From JAYPLE01 sp047627515 (lineage in GTDB: Bacteria; Bacteroidota; Bacteroidia; Cytophagales; Cyclobacteriaceae), in contig JBLHTU010000002.1 of the NCBI GenBank assembly GCA_047627515.1, positions 1 through 64,000 on the forward strand: a stretch of DNA of 64,000 nucleotides, read 5' to 3'. The translations under genes were made by a program, and so were the position numbers. Shown one piece after another: positions 9,281 through 17,572 of this stretch; positions within the stretch are counted from its first letter, which is position 1; each line of letters starts with the position of its first letter. The notes below the pieces were generated by a model. It was not told the origin of the DNA and did not search any database. It was given only the letters and a program-made list of their open reading frames with translations.

Positions 9281-10150
9281 GTGGGACAGAAAAGAACCTT
9301 ATCTGGTTGGTTGACGAATCGCTATCTGCTGATCATTCGAAACGAGGAGAATTTTGCAGAGAAGAAAACGCTCACGTTCAACTATGCTAGGATTATCTTA
9401 ATTCTAGCGACAGGCTTTATCATCACACTCTCATTATCTATTTATTTAGTCACCAGTGTCTTGGAGCAATGGCTAGATCCGCGTCATGCACAAATGATGA
9501 CTAATCGCAAAATCATTGAGTTGAGTATGAGAATAGACTCTTTGGAGCAATCGGCTCAGGCCAAAGAGGTATACATCGACAATATTAAGCTGATACTAAG
9601 TGGTAATGATGATGTGTACGAAGAGTTAAATCCAGCCGAAGCTGAGGAAGGACAAGTTTATTCGGGAGACCAGGTTTTCTCCACTTCGATCGACCCTGTT
9701 GACTCTCAGTTTCGAGCTGAATATGAGAATGAAGACCTTGGGTTAATCAATCTTGTGTCGAACAACCAAGAAGAAATCAGTGACTTGTACTTATTCAGCC
9801 CAGTGTCCGGAATTGTGTCAGGTGCGTACGAGCCCTCCTCAAACCATTATGGTATTGATGTTGTTGCCAAAGAAAATGAGCCTATCAAGGCAGTTGCTGA
9901 TGGGGTTGTCATTTTTTCCTCTTGGACCTTAGATGCCGGATACGTACTTGGGATACAGCATAGAGGCAATCTTATGTCAGTTTATAAGCACAATTCGGAA
10001 TTATTAAAAAACGTCGGTAGTTTTGTGTCAGGAGGGGACATTATCGCCATTATTGGTAATACTGGAGAATTAACAACTGGACCACATTTACACTTGGAGT
10101 TGTGGTACAAAGGGAATTCAGTGAACCCCGAAGATTTTTTCACTTTTTAA
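9281..10150 (+). CDS. Membrane-anchored M23 (LytM-type) peptidoglycan peptidase
   Basis: A zinc peptidase that cuts peptide cross-bridges in peptidoglycan, anchored in the inner membrane with its catalytic domain outside. GTG start (only reasonable start before the membrane helix). Residues 1-32 are basic and cytoplasmic, about 33-55 are a membrane helix, about 70-100 can form a coiled coil, and the C-terminal half is the M23 domain. The zinc ligands are intact: HYGID near 188 and GPHLHLELW near 268. Length 289. The bactofilin gene follows after 25 bases; M23 peptidase-bactofilin pairs are a recurrent arrangement in which the bactofilin scaffold positions the hydrolase, so a joint role in local wall shaping is inferred. 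Confidence 0.92.
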   Translation: MGQKRTLSGWLTNRYLLIIRNEENFAEKKTLTFNYARIILILATGFIITLSLSIYLVTSVLEQWLDPRHAQMMTNRKIIELSMRIDSLEQSAQAKEVYIDNIKLILSGNDDVYEELNPAEAEEGQVYSGDQVFSTSIDPVDSQFRAEYENEDLGLINLVSNNQEEISDLYLFSPVSGIVSGAYEPSSNHYGIDVVAKENEPIKAVADGVVIFSSWTLDAGYVLGIQHRGNLMSVYKHNSELLKNVGSFVSGGDIIAIIGNTGELTTGPHLHLELWYKGNSVNPEDFFTF

Positions 10151-10175
10151 ACACCCCGTCAAAACCCAAAAATTA

Positions 10176-10595
10176 ATGCTTAGCAAGAAAGATCAAAGAG
10201 AGGTAGAGGAGATGAGCAATTCCAGTAACATCATTGGAAAAGGAACCGTACTGAACGGAATGCTAGAAACCTTCGGTAACGTACGCGTTGAAGGAAAGGT
10301 GATAGGAGACATTAAGACAAAGTCGAAAGCAGCATTTGGACACTCGTCGCAAGTTGAAGGCAACGTGCTAGCTCAAAACGCGGAAGTGGCGGGTCATATT
10401 TCTGGTACTGTTGAAGTGACGGAGCAACTCGTTCTCAAACCTACTGCAGTTATAGATGGAGATATTATCACGAATAAGCTCATCGTAGAAGCAGGTGCCG
10501 CATTCAACGGAAGCTGTAAAATGGGAGTGAAGTCAAAGGACATAACGATTGGCAAGCAAGAAACCGCACCGCACCTCCTCAAAGCACAGTCCTGA
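10176..10595 (+). CDS. Bactofilin
   Basis: Bactofilins are cytoskeletal proteins that polymerise through a short right-handed beta-helix and localise wall enzymes. The 139-residue product has the family's entry motif (IIGKGTVLNGMLETFGNVRVEGKVIG) followed by regular six-residue turns rich in Gly, Val and Ala, and a short C-terminal tail. An ATG at 10212 (MSNSSN) is an equally plausible start because conserved sequence begins just after it. The 3' end overlaps the atpZ reading frame by 47 bases. The pairing with the upstream M23 peptidase supports a cell-wall role. Confidence 0.9.
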   Translation: MLSKKDQREVEEMSNSSNIIGKGTVLNGMLETFGNVRVEGKVIGDIKTKSKAAFGHSSQVEGNVLAQNAEVAGHISGTVEVTEQLVLKPTAVIDGDIITNKLIVEAGAAFNGSCKMGVKSKDITIGKQETAPHLLKAQS

Positions 10596-10788
10596 GTCGG
10601 ATAGATCTTGGGTTCGGTTATCTGGCATAGCCTTTGAAATCGCGGCCTTTAATCTCGTGTGTATATGGGCCGGGTACAAACTGGATAAGCTAACAGACAC
10701 AAACATCCCTTGGTATACGATTGGCGGATTGATTTTAGCAATAGCTGGAACGCTATATCTGATGTTCAAGCGACTCAACAACAACTAA
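10549..10788 (+). CDS. atpZ: AtpZ/AtpI-family small membrane protein of the ATP synthase operon
   Basis: AtpI/AtpZ proteins are small two-helix membrane proteins encoded ahead of the F1Fo genes and linked to c-ring assembly or divalent ion transport. The 79-residue product has a basic N-terminus and two hydrophobic helices separated by a GYKLDKL turn and IPWYTIGG, as in the family. No ATG or GTG is available before the first helix, so the TTG at 10549 is the likely start, placing the first 47 bases inside the bactofilin gene. It ends in TAATG, overlapping the next start by one base, which suggests translational coupling. Confidence 0.8.
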   Translation: MASKKPHRTSSKHSPESDRSWVRLSGIAFEIAAFNLVCIWAGYKLDKLTDTNIPWYTIGGLILAIAGTLYLMFKRLNNN

Positions 10789-11150
10789 TGAAAAAATATA
10801 TATTGTCGACAAGTCTACTGATAGCACTGCTATCAGTCGTTTACTTTATTCGACAGTACCTTCCTTTCGAGCTGCATAGTACTTATCCATCGATGCTGAT
10901 TTTCTACAGTTTGCAATCAGTGATAATTGCAGTGGTAATTGGATATACAATTGGCAAGCCGGATATATTTGGACTAGTTGCACTGGGTATCATAGTTTTA
11001 AGGCTGATTACCGCCCTGTTTTATTTAGTTGTAATGTACCTTTTGGGTACAATAGATGCCTCTCTTTTCGCCATTCAATTTATGGCGTTGTATTTGTGTT
11101 TTCTTGCATTTGAATTGACTACTGTATTAGTTAACTTGCGCCAAAATTAA
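10788..11150 (+). CDS. Small four-helix membrane protein between atpZ and atpB
   Basis: A 120-residue protein starting at ATG 10788 (MKKYILSTSLLIAL), sharing one base with the atpZ stop. A longer frame from 10710 would overlap atpZ and add an unconvincing N-terminus. Four hydrophobic stretches are visible: about 5-22, 35-55, 60-85 and 95-115. There are no catalytic motifs. In Bacteroidota an unnamed small membrane protein commonly occupies this slot before atpB; a role in Fo assembly is inferred from position alone. Confidence 0.7.
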   Translation: MKKYILSTSLLIALLSVVYFIRQYLPFELHSTYPSMLIFYSLQSVIIAVVIGYTIGKPDIFGLVALGIIVLRLITALFYLVVMYLLGTIDASLFAIQFMALYLCFLAFELTTVLVNLRQN

Positions 11151-11187
11151 TTACCTAAATTAAGTAGTTATAAAACGCTTCATTTTA

Positions 11188-12189
11188 ATGCAACGCAAGT
11201 CCCTAGTGTTCAAAGTATCAACTATTCTCTTGTTTGCCTTAATTCCTTCAACGATGCTTGGAGCGAGTGGGGGTGAGTCAGGCGACTTCAAGCCAGGGGA
11301 CATGATTAATCATCACATCATGGATTCCCATGAGTGGGAGATCGCGCATGGGTTGGTTTTGCACTTGCCTGTGATCTTGTATAGCGAGGCAAATGGTGTA
11401 GACGTATTTTCCTCTGCTAATTTCTATAACGACGCTCATGAGGTGGTGCCTTACAATGGGTACACCATGGATCATGGACATATTAGTTTGTCTGATGGCG
11501 GCAAGGTCTTGGACTTGTCGATCAGTAAAAACGTTTTCTTTCTATTTATCAATGCAGGTATCATGTTATTGATTTTCTCAGCAGTTGCAAGAGGATACAA
11601 AAAAAATAAGGGGAGAGCGCCAAAGGGCATTCAGTCTTTCTTCGAACCGATTATCATTTTTGTAAGAGACGAGATCGTCAAGCCAAATATTGGGCCGAAG
11701 TACGAAAAGTACCTGCCGTATATGCTGACCTTGTTTTTCTTCATATGGTTTGGGAACATACTAGGCTTGATGCCGGGTGCGGCTAACCTTACTGGAAACA
11801 TAGCAGTTACAGCTGTTTTGGCAGTGTTCACTTTCCTAATCACTAACTTTAGTGGAAATAAGCAATACTGGAAACACGTGTTGTGGACACCAGGTGTGCC
11901 GGCAGTCATGAAGATAATTATTGTTCCGGTTGAAATTATCGGTTTGTTTACCAAGCCGTTCTCACTGATGATTCGTCTTTTTGTTGCGATTACAGCAGGA
12001 CACATTGTTGTTCTTAGTTTGTTGAGTTTGACATTTATCTTTGAATCGTTTGCAGTGGGAATAGGTTCTGCTGTGGTGGTTACTGGTATTAATATTATTG
12101 AGCTGCTTGTGGCTACAATACAAGCATATGTTTTTACGATGTTTTCTTCCTTGTATATCGGGATGGCCGTGCAAGAGGATCATCACTAG
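11188..12189 (+). CDS. atpB: ATP synthase Fo subunit a
   Basis: Subunit a forms the two proton half-channels against the c-ring. The 333-residue protein is longer than the E. coli form because of about 110 extra N-terminal residues, including a signal-like segment (MQRKSLVFKVSTILLFAL...LGA) and a histidine-rich stretch (INHHIMDSHEWEIAHG); such an extension is usual in Bacteroidota. The essential arginine lies in IRLFVAITAGH near residue 263, followed by the final helices ending in QAYVFTMFSSLYIGMAVQED. ATG start at 11188. atpE follows after 33 bases. Confidence 0.96.
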   Translation: MQRKSLVFKVSTILLFALIPSTMLGASGGESGDFKPGDMINHHIMDSHEWEIAHGLVLHLPVILYSEANGVDVFSSANFYNDAHEVVPYNGYTMDHGHISLSDGGKVLDLSISKNVFFLFINAGIMLLIFSAVARGYKKNKGRAPKGIQSFFEPIIIFVRDEIVKPNIGPKYEKYLPYMLTLFFFIWFGNILGLMPGAANLTGNIAVTAVLAVFTFLITNFSGNKQYWKHVLWTPGVPAVMKIIIVPVEIIGLFTKPFSLMIRLFVAITAGHIVVLSLLSLTFIFESFAVGIGSAVVVTGINIIELLVATIQAYVFTMFSSLYIGMAVQEDHH

Positions 12190-12222
12190 TTGAGTACTCA
12201 TTTACCATATAAATAAATAATT

Positions 12223-12474
12223 ATGTTACTATCAATTTTATTAGACATGAGTTTAGCAGCAATGGGTGCCGGTATCGGTGCTGGAATTGTTGCGGTTGGT
12301 GCTGGTATTGGTATCGGTAGAATCGGTGGATCTGCAATGGAAGCAATGGCTCGTCAGCCAGAAGCTGCTGGTAGAATCCAAACGGCTATGCTGATTATTG
12401 CTGCATTGATTGAGGTAATTGCTTTGTTCGGTGGTGTAGTTTGCTTCATCATCGCTGTCAATGCAACAGCCTAA
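12223..12474 (+). CDS. atpE: ATP synthase Fo subunit c
   Basis: The proteolipid that forms the rotating c-ring. The 83-residue sequence has two helices joined by the polar loop AMARQPEA, a glycine-rich first helix, and the proton-carrying glutamate E64 in ALIEVIALFGG. The glutamine and second-helix polar residues expected for a sodium-binding ring are not evident, so proton coupling is likely. A strong hairpin with a T-rich tail follows within the operon and may raise the amount of atpBE message over the distal genes. Confidence 0.97.
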   Translation: MLLSILLDMSLAAMGAGIGAGIVAVGAGIGIGRIGGSAMEAMARQPEAAGRIQTAMLIIAALIEVIALFGGVVCFIIAVNATA

Positions 12475-12483
12475 ATAACCAAC

Positions 12484-12531
12484 AGGGCTATCGATTGCGC
12501 TAGGCGTCGGTAGCCCTTGTCTTTGTTTTTA
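12484..12531 (+). terminator. Intra-operon hairpin between atpE and atpF (attenuator or mRNA stabiliser)
   Basis: Arms 12484-12495 (AGGGCTATCGAT) and 12506-12517 (GTCGGTAGCCCT) make a 12-bp stem with two G-T pairs and a 10-base loop, followed by TGTCTTTGTTTTT. It looks like a rho-independent terminator but lies inside the atp operon, 20 bases before atpF. A partial terminator or a 3' end protecting the upstream message would fit the need for about ten c subunits per complex. Confidence 0.6.
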
Positions 12532-12550
12532 AAGATTATATTATATAGAA

Positions 12551-13045
12551 ATGGAATTATTAACTCCTGGAATTGGTCTCATTTTCTGGCAAATCGTTGT
12601 TTTCGTTTTGCTATTTATCCTTTTGGCGGTTTTCGTTTGGAAGCCAGTCGCTGAGGCGCTTCGAGCCAGAGAAGGGTCTATTGAAGACTCACTCAAGGCA
12701 GCAGAACTTGCTAAAGAGGAAATGGAGCAAATTAGGACGGATAACGAATATCTGTTACAAGAGGCTAGAATAGAGCGAGACGAGATCATCAAAAAGGCGA
12801 CAGAAGCAGCTGCTCTGATAAAGGAAGATGCTAAATCTGAAACAAAAAAGATTGCCGACAAGATGATCGCTGATGCGAAAGCAGCAATTCAAACAGAGAA
12901 AAAGGCAGCATTGTTGGAGGTGAAGAACTTAGTTTCAACGCTCTCGATAGAGATCGCAGAGAAAATAATTAGAGAAAAACTAGCAGGAGATAAGGCGCAA
13001 AAGGAGCTAGTAGATAAGTTTTTAAAAGAGGTAAAAGTCAACTGA
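12551..13045 (+). CDS. atpF: ATP synthase Fo subunit b
   Basis: The peripheral stalk subunit that holds F1 against rotation. The 164-residue protein begins with one membrane helix (about 6-26, containing FWQIVVFVLLFILLAVFVWKP) and continues as a long, charged, mostly alpha-helical coiled-coil arm (LKAAELAKEEMEQ and onward), typical of a single b subunit. ATG start. The atpH start follows its stop after one base (TGATATG), so the two are likely translated in a coupled way. Confidence 0.96.
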   Translation: MELLTPGIGLIFWQIVVFVLLFILLAVFVWKPVAEALRAREGSIEDSLKAAELAKEEMEQIRTDNEYLLQEARIERDEIIKKATEAAALIKEDAKSETKKIADKMIADAKAAIQTEKKAALLEVKNLVSTLSIEIAEKIIREKLAGDKAQKELVDKFLKEVKVN

Positions 13046-13046
13046 T

Positions 13047-13589
13047 ATGTCTGATGCGAGGATTGCAAAAAGGTACGCAAGACCTATACTAGAATTGGCC
13101 ATAGAGCAAAACCAGCTTGAGAAAGTGAAAGCTGATATGGAAATGCTCGCTGACCTATGCAAAAACAATAGGGATCTATTGAATTTACTAAAAAGCCCTA
13201 TCATTCCTCATCTGAGAAAGGCCACTGCATTGAATGCTGTGTTTAAAGGTAAAGTGACTGATATGACCTTAATAGCTATCGATATGATCGCTAGAAAGAG
13301 TCGAGAAGGTGTGCTTCCTGAGATTGCTAACCAGTTCATTGAGATGTACAATGAAAAGATGGGGTATCAGCAGGCGTCTGTGACGACTACATTTGCCTTA
13401 GATGCTGGTCTTAAGAAAGCATTTGAGGGAGTAGTAGAGGAGATTACAAATAAGAAAGCTGTGCTGACCGAGAAGATTGATGCTGAGCTTATAGGCGGAT
13501 TCACCTTGAGGTTGGGCGATCGACAAATTGATGAAAGTGTCAGTGGTATGCTGAAAGAGTTGAAAATAAAATTTACAAACGATAAATAA
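13047..13589 (+). CDS. atpH: ATP synthase F1 subunit delta
   Basis: Subunit delta sits on top of F1 and connects it to the b stalk. The 180-residue product starts with the family pattern (ARIAKRYARPILELAIEQNQ), has an all-helical N-terminal domain and ends with the conserved IGGFTLRLGDRQIDESVSG segment before the C-terminus. Position between atpF and atpA is standard. A short stem (AGCC/GGCT) lies in the 35-base gap before atpA but is too weak to call. Confidence 0.95.
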   Translation: MSDARIAKRYARPILELAIEQNQLEKVKADMEMLADLCKNNRDLLNLLKSPIIPHLRKATALNAVFKGKVTDMTLIAIDMIARKSREGVLPEIANQFIEMYNEKMGYQQASVTTTFALDAGLKKAFEGVVEEITNKKAVLTEKIDAELIGGFTLRLGDRQIDESVSGMLKELKIKFTNDK

Positions 13590-13624
13590 CCATCAAGCCC
13601 GAAAAGGCTCAAAAAAGCAAAAAT

Positions 13625-15205
13625 ATGGCAGATGTTAAACCAGATGAGGTTTCGGCGATTTTAAGAGAGCAACTCTCGAATTTCAAGACTGAAGCAGAAC
13701 TAGAAGAAATTGGAACCGTCCTTCAAGTAGGAGATGGTGTGGCTAGGATTTATGGTTTATCCAGAGCGCAAGCTGGGGAGTTATTAGAGTTTGAGAATGG
13801 GACCAATGCCCTTGTGTTGAACTTGGAAGAAGACAATGTAGGAGCTGTACTTCTAGGGGTATCCGTCGGTATCAGCGAAGGTGATACTGTCAAAAGAACA
13901 GGGAAAATTGCTTCTGTGAAGGTTGGCGAAGGCATGGTCGGAAGAGTTGTCAATACTTTGGGAATTCCTATAGATGGAAAAGGTGCGATCGAGGGAGAGC
14001 TCTTTGAGATGCCGATCGAACGTAAAGCACCAGGGGTTATCTACCGTCAGCCGGTTAGTGAGCCTCTTCAGACAGGTATCAAGGCGATCGATTCGATGAT
14101 TCCAGTTGGTCGAGGACAGCGTGAATTAATTATTGGTGATCGTCAGACCGGTAAAACGGCAGTAGCAATTGACACTATTATCAATCAAAAAGAATTTTTT
14201 GACAAAGGAGAGCCTGTCTTCTGTATATATGTCGCTATTGGCCAGAAGTCATCTACTGTAGCTGGAATACTTGCAACACTAGAAAAAGCAGGGGCGATGG
14301 ACTATACGGTTATCGTGAACGCATCAGCTTCTGATCCTGCACCGATGCAATTTTTTGCTCCATTTACAGGTGCAGCAATCGGCGAGTTTTTCCGTGATAC
14401 AGGAAGACCTGCTCTTGTTGTGTATGATGATTTATCAAAGCAAGCAGTGGCTTACCGTGAGGTATCCTTACTTCTTAGAAGACCTCCAGGACGTGAAGCG
14501 TATCCAGGTGACGTCTTCTACTTGCACTCAAGATTACTTGAGAGAGCAGCCAAGGTCATCAATAATGATGAAATTGCTGCACAAATGAATGACTTACCTG
14601 ATGTACTGAAAGGCAAAGTCAAAGGAGGTGGCTCATTGACGGCACTGCCGATCATTGAAACACAGGCCGGTGACGTATCAGCATACATTCCGACGAATGT
14701 GATTTCGATCACGGATGGTCAGATATTCTTGGAAACGAACCTATTCAACTCTGGAATTAGACCTGCAATTAACGTGGGAATATCTGTCTCGCGTGTAGGA
14801 GGATCAGCGCAGATTAAGTCAATGAAAAAAGTGGCAGGTACATTGAAATTGGACCAAGCTCAATTTCGAGAATTAGAAGCTTTCGCGAAATTTGGTTCGG
14901 ACCTCGATGCAGCTACTAGACGAGTAATTGATAGAGGAAGAATCAATCAAGAAATCCTTAAGCAGCCTCAGTACTCACCAGTACCCGTGGAAGAGCAAGT
15001 GGCTATCATCTATGCATCTACAAAGGGATTTATGGATAAAGTGCCTCCTGCATCTGCTAAAGCATTCGAGACAGAGTTTTTGAATAACCTTAGGGCACAG
15101 CATCAAGACGTACTTGATCAACTAAGAGCAGGGAAACTGACGGATGAGGTAATTAAAACGCTCGCTGAATGTGCGAAAGACCTTGCCTCTAGATACGTAG
15201 GATAA
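13625..15205 (+). CDS. atpA: ATP synthase F1 subunit alpha
   Basis: The non-catalytic nucleotide-binding subunit of F1. The 526-residue product has the N-terminal beta-barrel (GTVLQVGDGVARIYGL), a Walker A loop (GDRQTGKTAV, near residue 170), the VYDDLSKQAVAYREVSLLLRRPPG region and the PAINVGISVSRVGGSAQ motif. Length is normal. It lies eight bases before atpG. No atpD (beta) gene follows, as expected for phyla in which beta and epsilon are encoded in a separate operon. Confidence 0.98.
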   Translation: MADVKPDEVSAILREQLSNFKTEAELEEIGTVLQVGDGVARIYGLSRAQAGELLEFENGTNALVLNLEEDNVGAVLLGVSVGISEGDTVKRTGKIASVKVGEGMVGRVVNTLGIPIDGKGAIEGELFEMPIERKAPGVIYRQPVSEPLQTGIKAIDSMIPVGRGQRELIIGDRQTGKTAVAIDTIINQKEFFDKGEPVFCIYVAIGQKSSTVAGILATLEKAGAMDYTVIVNASASDPAPMQFFAPFTGAAIGEFFRDTGRPALVVYDDLSKQAVAYREVSLLLRRPPGREAYPGDVFYLHSRLLERAAKVINNDEIAAQMNDLPDVLKGKVKGGGSLTALPIIETQAGDVSAYIPTNVISITDGQIFLETNLFNSGIRPAINVGISVSRVGGSAQIKSMKKVAGTLKLDQAQFRELEAFAKFGSDLDAATRRVIDRGRINQEILKQPQYSPVPVEEQVAIIYASTKGFMDKVPPASAKAFETEFLNNLRAQHQDVLDQLRAGKLTDEVIKTLAECAKDLASRYVG

Positions 15206-15212
15206 AACGCAA

Positions 15213-16109
15213 ATGGCAAATCTTAAAGAAGTAAAAGAAAGAATTAAGTCTGTCACTTCGACGCAGCAGATAACCAAGGCGATGAAAATGGTCGCCGCTG
15301 CTAAGCTGAGAAGGGCACAGGACAGAATAATGCAAATGAGACCGTATGCTTCAAAGCTGAATGGGATCATGCAAAATATTTCTTCTTCTGTGGATACTGA
15401 TGTAATTGAGAACCCTTTTGCAGAGGTAAGAGAAGTCAAAAACGTGCTTTTAGTGGTTGTGTCCTCGGATAGAGGTTTGTGTGGAGCATTCAATAGCAAT
15501 GTTTTTAAGTTTACTCAAAAGCACATTAAAGCGCATTACGCTGGCGTAGAAAAATCTGGTGGATTACATGTGCTTCCGGTGGGGAAACGATCAAAAGAGT
15601 ATTTCCAAAAGAGAGGTTTTAGTGTTGTTGATCAGTTCGCAGATTTGTTTGGGCATTTGGATTTTACGTCTGCACTAGAAGCATCAGAATTTGTGCAGCA
15701 ATCTTTTATTGGGGGTCAATATGACAAAGTAGATGTCATATTCAACGAATTCAAGAATGTCGCAACTCAAATCCTGAAGGCAGAGGCTTATTTGCCGATC
15801 GTAGAGACACCGCCTGAAGGAAACCAAGAGCTGTCTTCAAGCGGTGTTGAATACATCTATGAACCAGATCAAGAATATATTTTTAAGGAAATCGTGCCGA
15901 AATCCCTCAATATTCAGTTTTATAAAGCTCTACTAGAGTCTAATGCTTCTGAGCACGGTGCGCGTATGACGGCTATGGATCAAGCGACTGACAATGCGCA
16001 AGAGCTGCTGAAGGAGCTGAAGTTGACATATAACAGAACCAGACAAGCTGCTATTACAAAAGAGATTTTGGAAATTGTTGGGGGTGCAGAGGCACTGTCA
16101 CAAGGTTAG
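15213..16109 (+). CDS. atpG: ATP synthase F1 subunit gamma
   Basis: The central rotating shaft of F1. The 298-residue protein starts with the typical MANLKEVKERIKSVTSTQQI coiled coil, contains SSDRGLCGAFNSN in the Rossmann-like part and ends with the conserved C-terminal helix (SEHGARMTAMDQATDNA, LTYNRTRQAAITKEILEIVGGAEAL). It is the last ATP synthase gene in this cluster; a UbiA-like gene begins 22 bases further on. Confidence 0.97.
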   Translation: MANLKEVKERIKSVTSTQQITKAMKMVAAAKLRRAQDRIMQMRPYASKLNGIMQNISSSVDTDVIENPFAEVREVKNVLLVVVSSDRGLCGAFNSNVFKFTQKHIKAHYAGVEKSGGLHVLPVGKRSKEYFQKRGFSVVDQFADLFGHLDFTSALEASEFVQQSFIGGQYDKVDVIFNEFKNVATQILKAEAYLPIVETPPEGNQELSSSGVEYIYEPDQEYIFKEIVPKSLNIQFYKALLESNASEHGARMTAMDQATDNAQELLKELKLTYNRTRQAAITKEILEIVGGAEALSQG

Positions 16110-16131
16110 TAGCGCATCGAAGGTGAGCCTA

Positions 16132-16932
16132 ATGGTAAGCCTATTACAATATTTCAAATGGCTTTCTCTTGACATAGCGCTGGGGGGAGCCATTTTTCTT
16201 TTGTTCATAGCGAATCTGTTACACGTAGAGATTGGCTGGCCTATTTACCTAGCACTATCTTCTTCGATTTTACTTATCTATACGATTGATCATCTTATTG
16301 ATGGAGCAGATTTGGAGTCACCTAGCTTAGGTAGACATCACTTCCATAAATCACACAGGTTTTTTGTTTATTTATTGATAATAGCCTTATTGCTCTTACT
16401 GGGCATATGTCTGTTTTTTATGCCAAAGGCTGTAATGATATCAGGGGCATTGATTGCTTCTATTTGCGGGCTCTACCTTCTCATACAGAAGCGGCTTGCT
16501 TTCCGTGGAACGAAGGAGATATTTATTGCAGTGATTTTTGCCATAGCCATGACACATTACCCTTTTATTCTATTGAGAGCGCTCGAAGTAAAACACCTCA
16601 TTCTTAGTCTTCAGATTGCAGGAATTGCTTTCTTAAACCTTCTTGTAATAGCTTCTTATGACGTAGAAGTAGATCAAATGGAAAGGAGATCGTCGCTGGC
16701 GACTAAATTGGGGAATGAGCGTGTACGCATTGTTATCGTGAGCATGGCAGTTCTGTTGTTTTCGAGCGCCAGTATTTTGATGATGATTGGCCTATTTTCA
16801 GCCTTCCAGCTTTGGCTTTTGTTGGCTGTAAGTGTACTTGTATTGGTCTATAGCTTCGTCGCTTTTTTTAGAAAACGGGAGCGGTATCGGTGGGCGAGCG
16901 ATTTCATTTTTTTACTTGCGGTCTTCTTCTAA
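16132..16932 (+). CDS. UbiA-like integral membrane protein
   Basis: A 266-residue protein with about eight hydrophobic helices. Two acidic motifs resemble the paired aspartate-rich motifs of UbiA-type prenyltransferases: TIDHLIDGADLES near residue 50 and SYDVEVDQMERRSSLATKLG about 130 residues later, the latter close to the second UbiA motif. The first motif lacks the usual NDxxDxxxD spacing, so activity on a prenyl diphosphate is uncertain. ATG 16132 is chosen; a longer frame from 16075 would run back into atpG. Its stop overlaps the next start (TAATG), suggesting functional coupling with the methyltransferase, an arrangement reminiscent of quinone or isoprenoid modification, which is inference. 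Confidence 0.65.
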   Translation: MVSLLQYFKWLSLDIALGGAIFLLFIANLLHVEIGWPIYLALSSSILLIYTIDHLIDGADLESPSLGRHHFHKSHRFFVYLLIIALLLLLGICLFFMPKAVMISGALIASICGLYLLIQKRLAFRGTKEIFIAVIFAIAMTHYPFILLRALEVKHLILSLQIAGIAFLNLLVIASYDVEVDQMERRSSLATKLGNERVRIVIVSMAVLLFSSASILMMIGLFSAFQLWLLLAVSVLVLVYSFVAFFRKRERYRWASDFIFLLAVFF

Positions 16933-17543
16933 TGCAAAGGGATGATTACCGTTTTCTTACTCCAGTGTATGATTCCCTGGTCAAATTTGTATTCGGTAAT
17001 TCGCTACTTGAGGCGACAATTCATTATTTCCCAGAGATAAGAATAGGCAGCAATGTCCTTGTTGTAGGAGGGGGATCGGGCCAGTTGCTATCATATTTGT
17101 CCGGCAATTATGAAGTTAGCTATTTGGATAAATCAGCTTCGATGATGAACCGGGCTAAAATGAATGGGAGTCATGCTGTGAAGTTTTTTAGGGAAGATTT
17201 TATGCGATTTGAACCCCAACAGAAATACGATATTGTCATATTTCCATTTGTGCTTGACTCATTTGATGGGGAAGTTCTCGATGAAGTCCTCGATAGAACA
17301 AAACAATTGCTCACTGAGGACGGTCACACTTTTGTAACGGATTTTGAGCCCGGTAAGAACCGATCTCAGAAACTGCTTATTATGACAATGATTATCTTCT
17401 TTAGGTGGACTACTGATTTGAAAATCAAGGGTTTACAGTCAATTCAAGATGTCCTAGTCGCCAAGGGATTCGAGCTAAAAAAGTCTAAGCTTTGGAGAAA
17501 AGGCTTAATTTTTTCATCAATTTACAAAAGAGGGAAACCTTAA
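16932..17543 (+). CDS. Class I SAM-dependent methyltransferase
   Basis: A 203-residue Rossmann-fold methyltransferase. Motif I is VLVVGGGSGQLLSYL, followed by an acidic residue in SYLDKSASMM, and a motif IV-like YDIVIFPFVLDSF. The N-terminal YRFLTPVYDSLVKFVFG resembles UbiE/MenG-type enzymes, and the C-terminal part (EPGKNRSQKLLIMTMIIFFRW) is hydrophobic and could touch the membrane. ATG 16932 shares a base with the preceding stop. Paired with a UbiA-like protein, a lipid-soluble substrate is a reasonable guess, but the substrate is not determined by the sequence. Confidence 0.8.
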   Translation: MQRDDYRFLTPVYDSLVKFVFGNSLLEATIHYFPEIRIGSNVLVVGGGSGQLLSYLSGNYEVSYLDKSASMMNRAKMNGSHAVKFFREDFMRFEPQQKYDIVIFPFVLDSFDGEVLDEVLDRTKQLLTEDGHTFVTDFEPGKNRSQKLLIMTMIIFFRWTTDLKIKGLQSIQDVLVAKGFELKKSKLWRKGLIFSSIYKRGKP

Positions 17544-17572
17544 GAAATTTTGCACGTCATTAGTGTGTTCGC

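Noticed and set aside
10710..10787. Longer N-terminus for the small membrane protein before atpB
   Set aside because: It lies fully within atpZ in another frame; ATG 10788 overlaps the atpZ stop in the usual coupled manner.
16075..16131. Longer N-terminus for the UbiA-like protein
   Set aside because: It would start inside atpG and add a non-hydrophobic segment; ATG 16132 gives a normal start for the first membrane helix.
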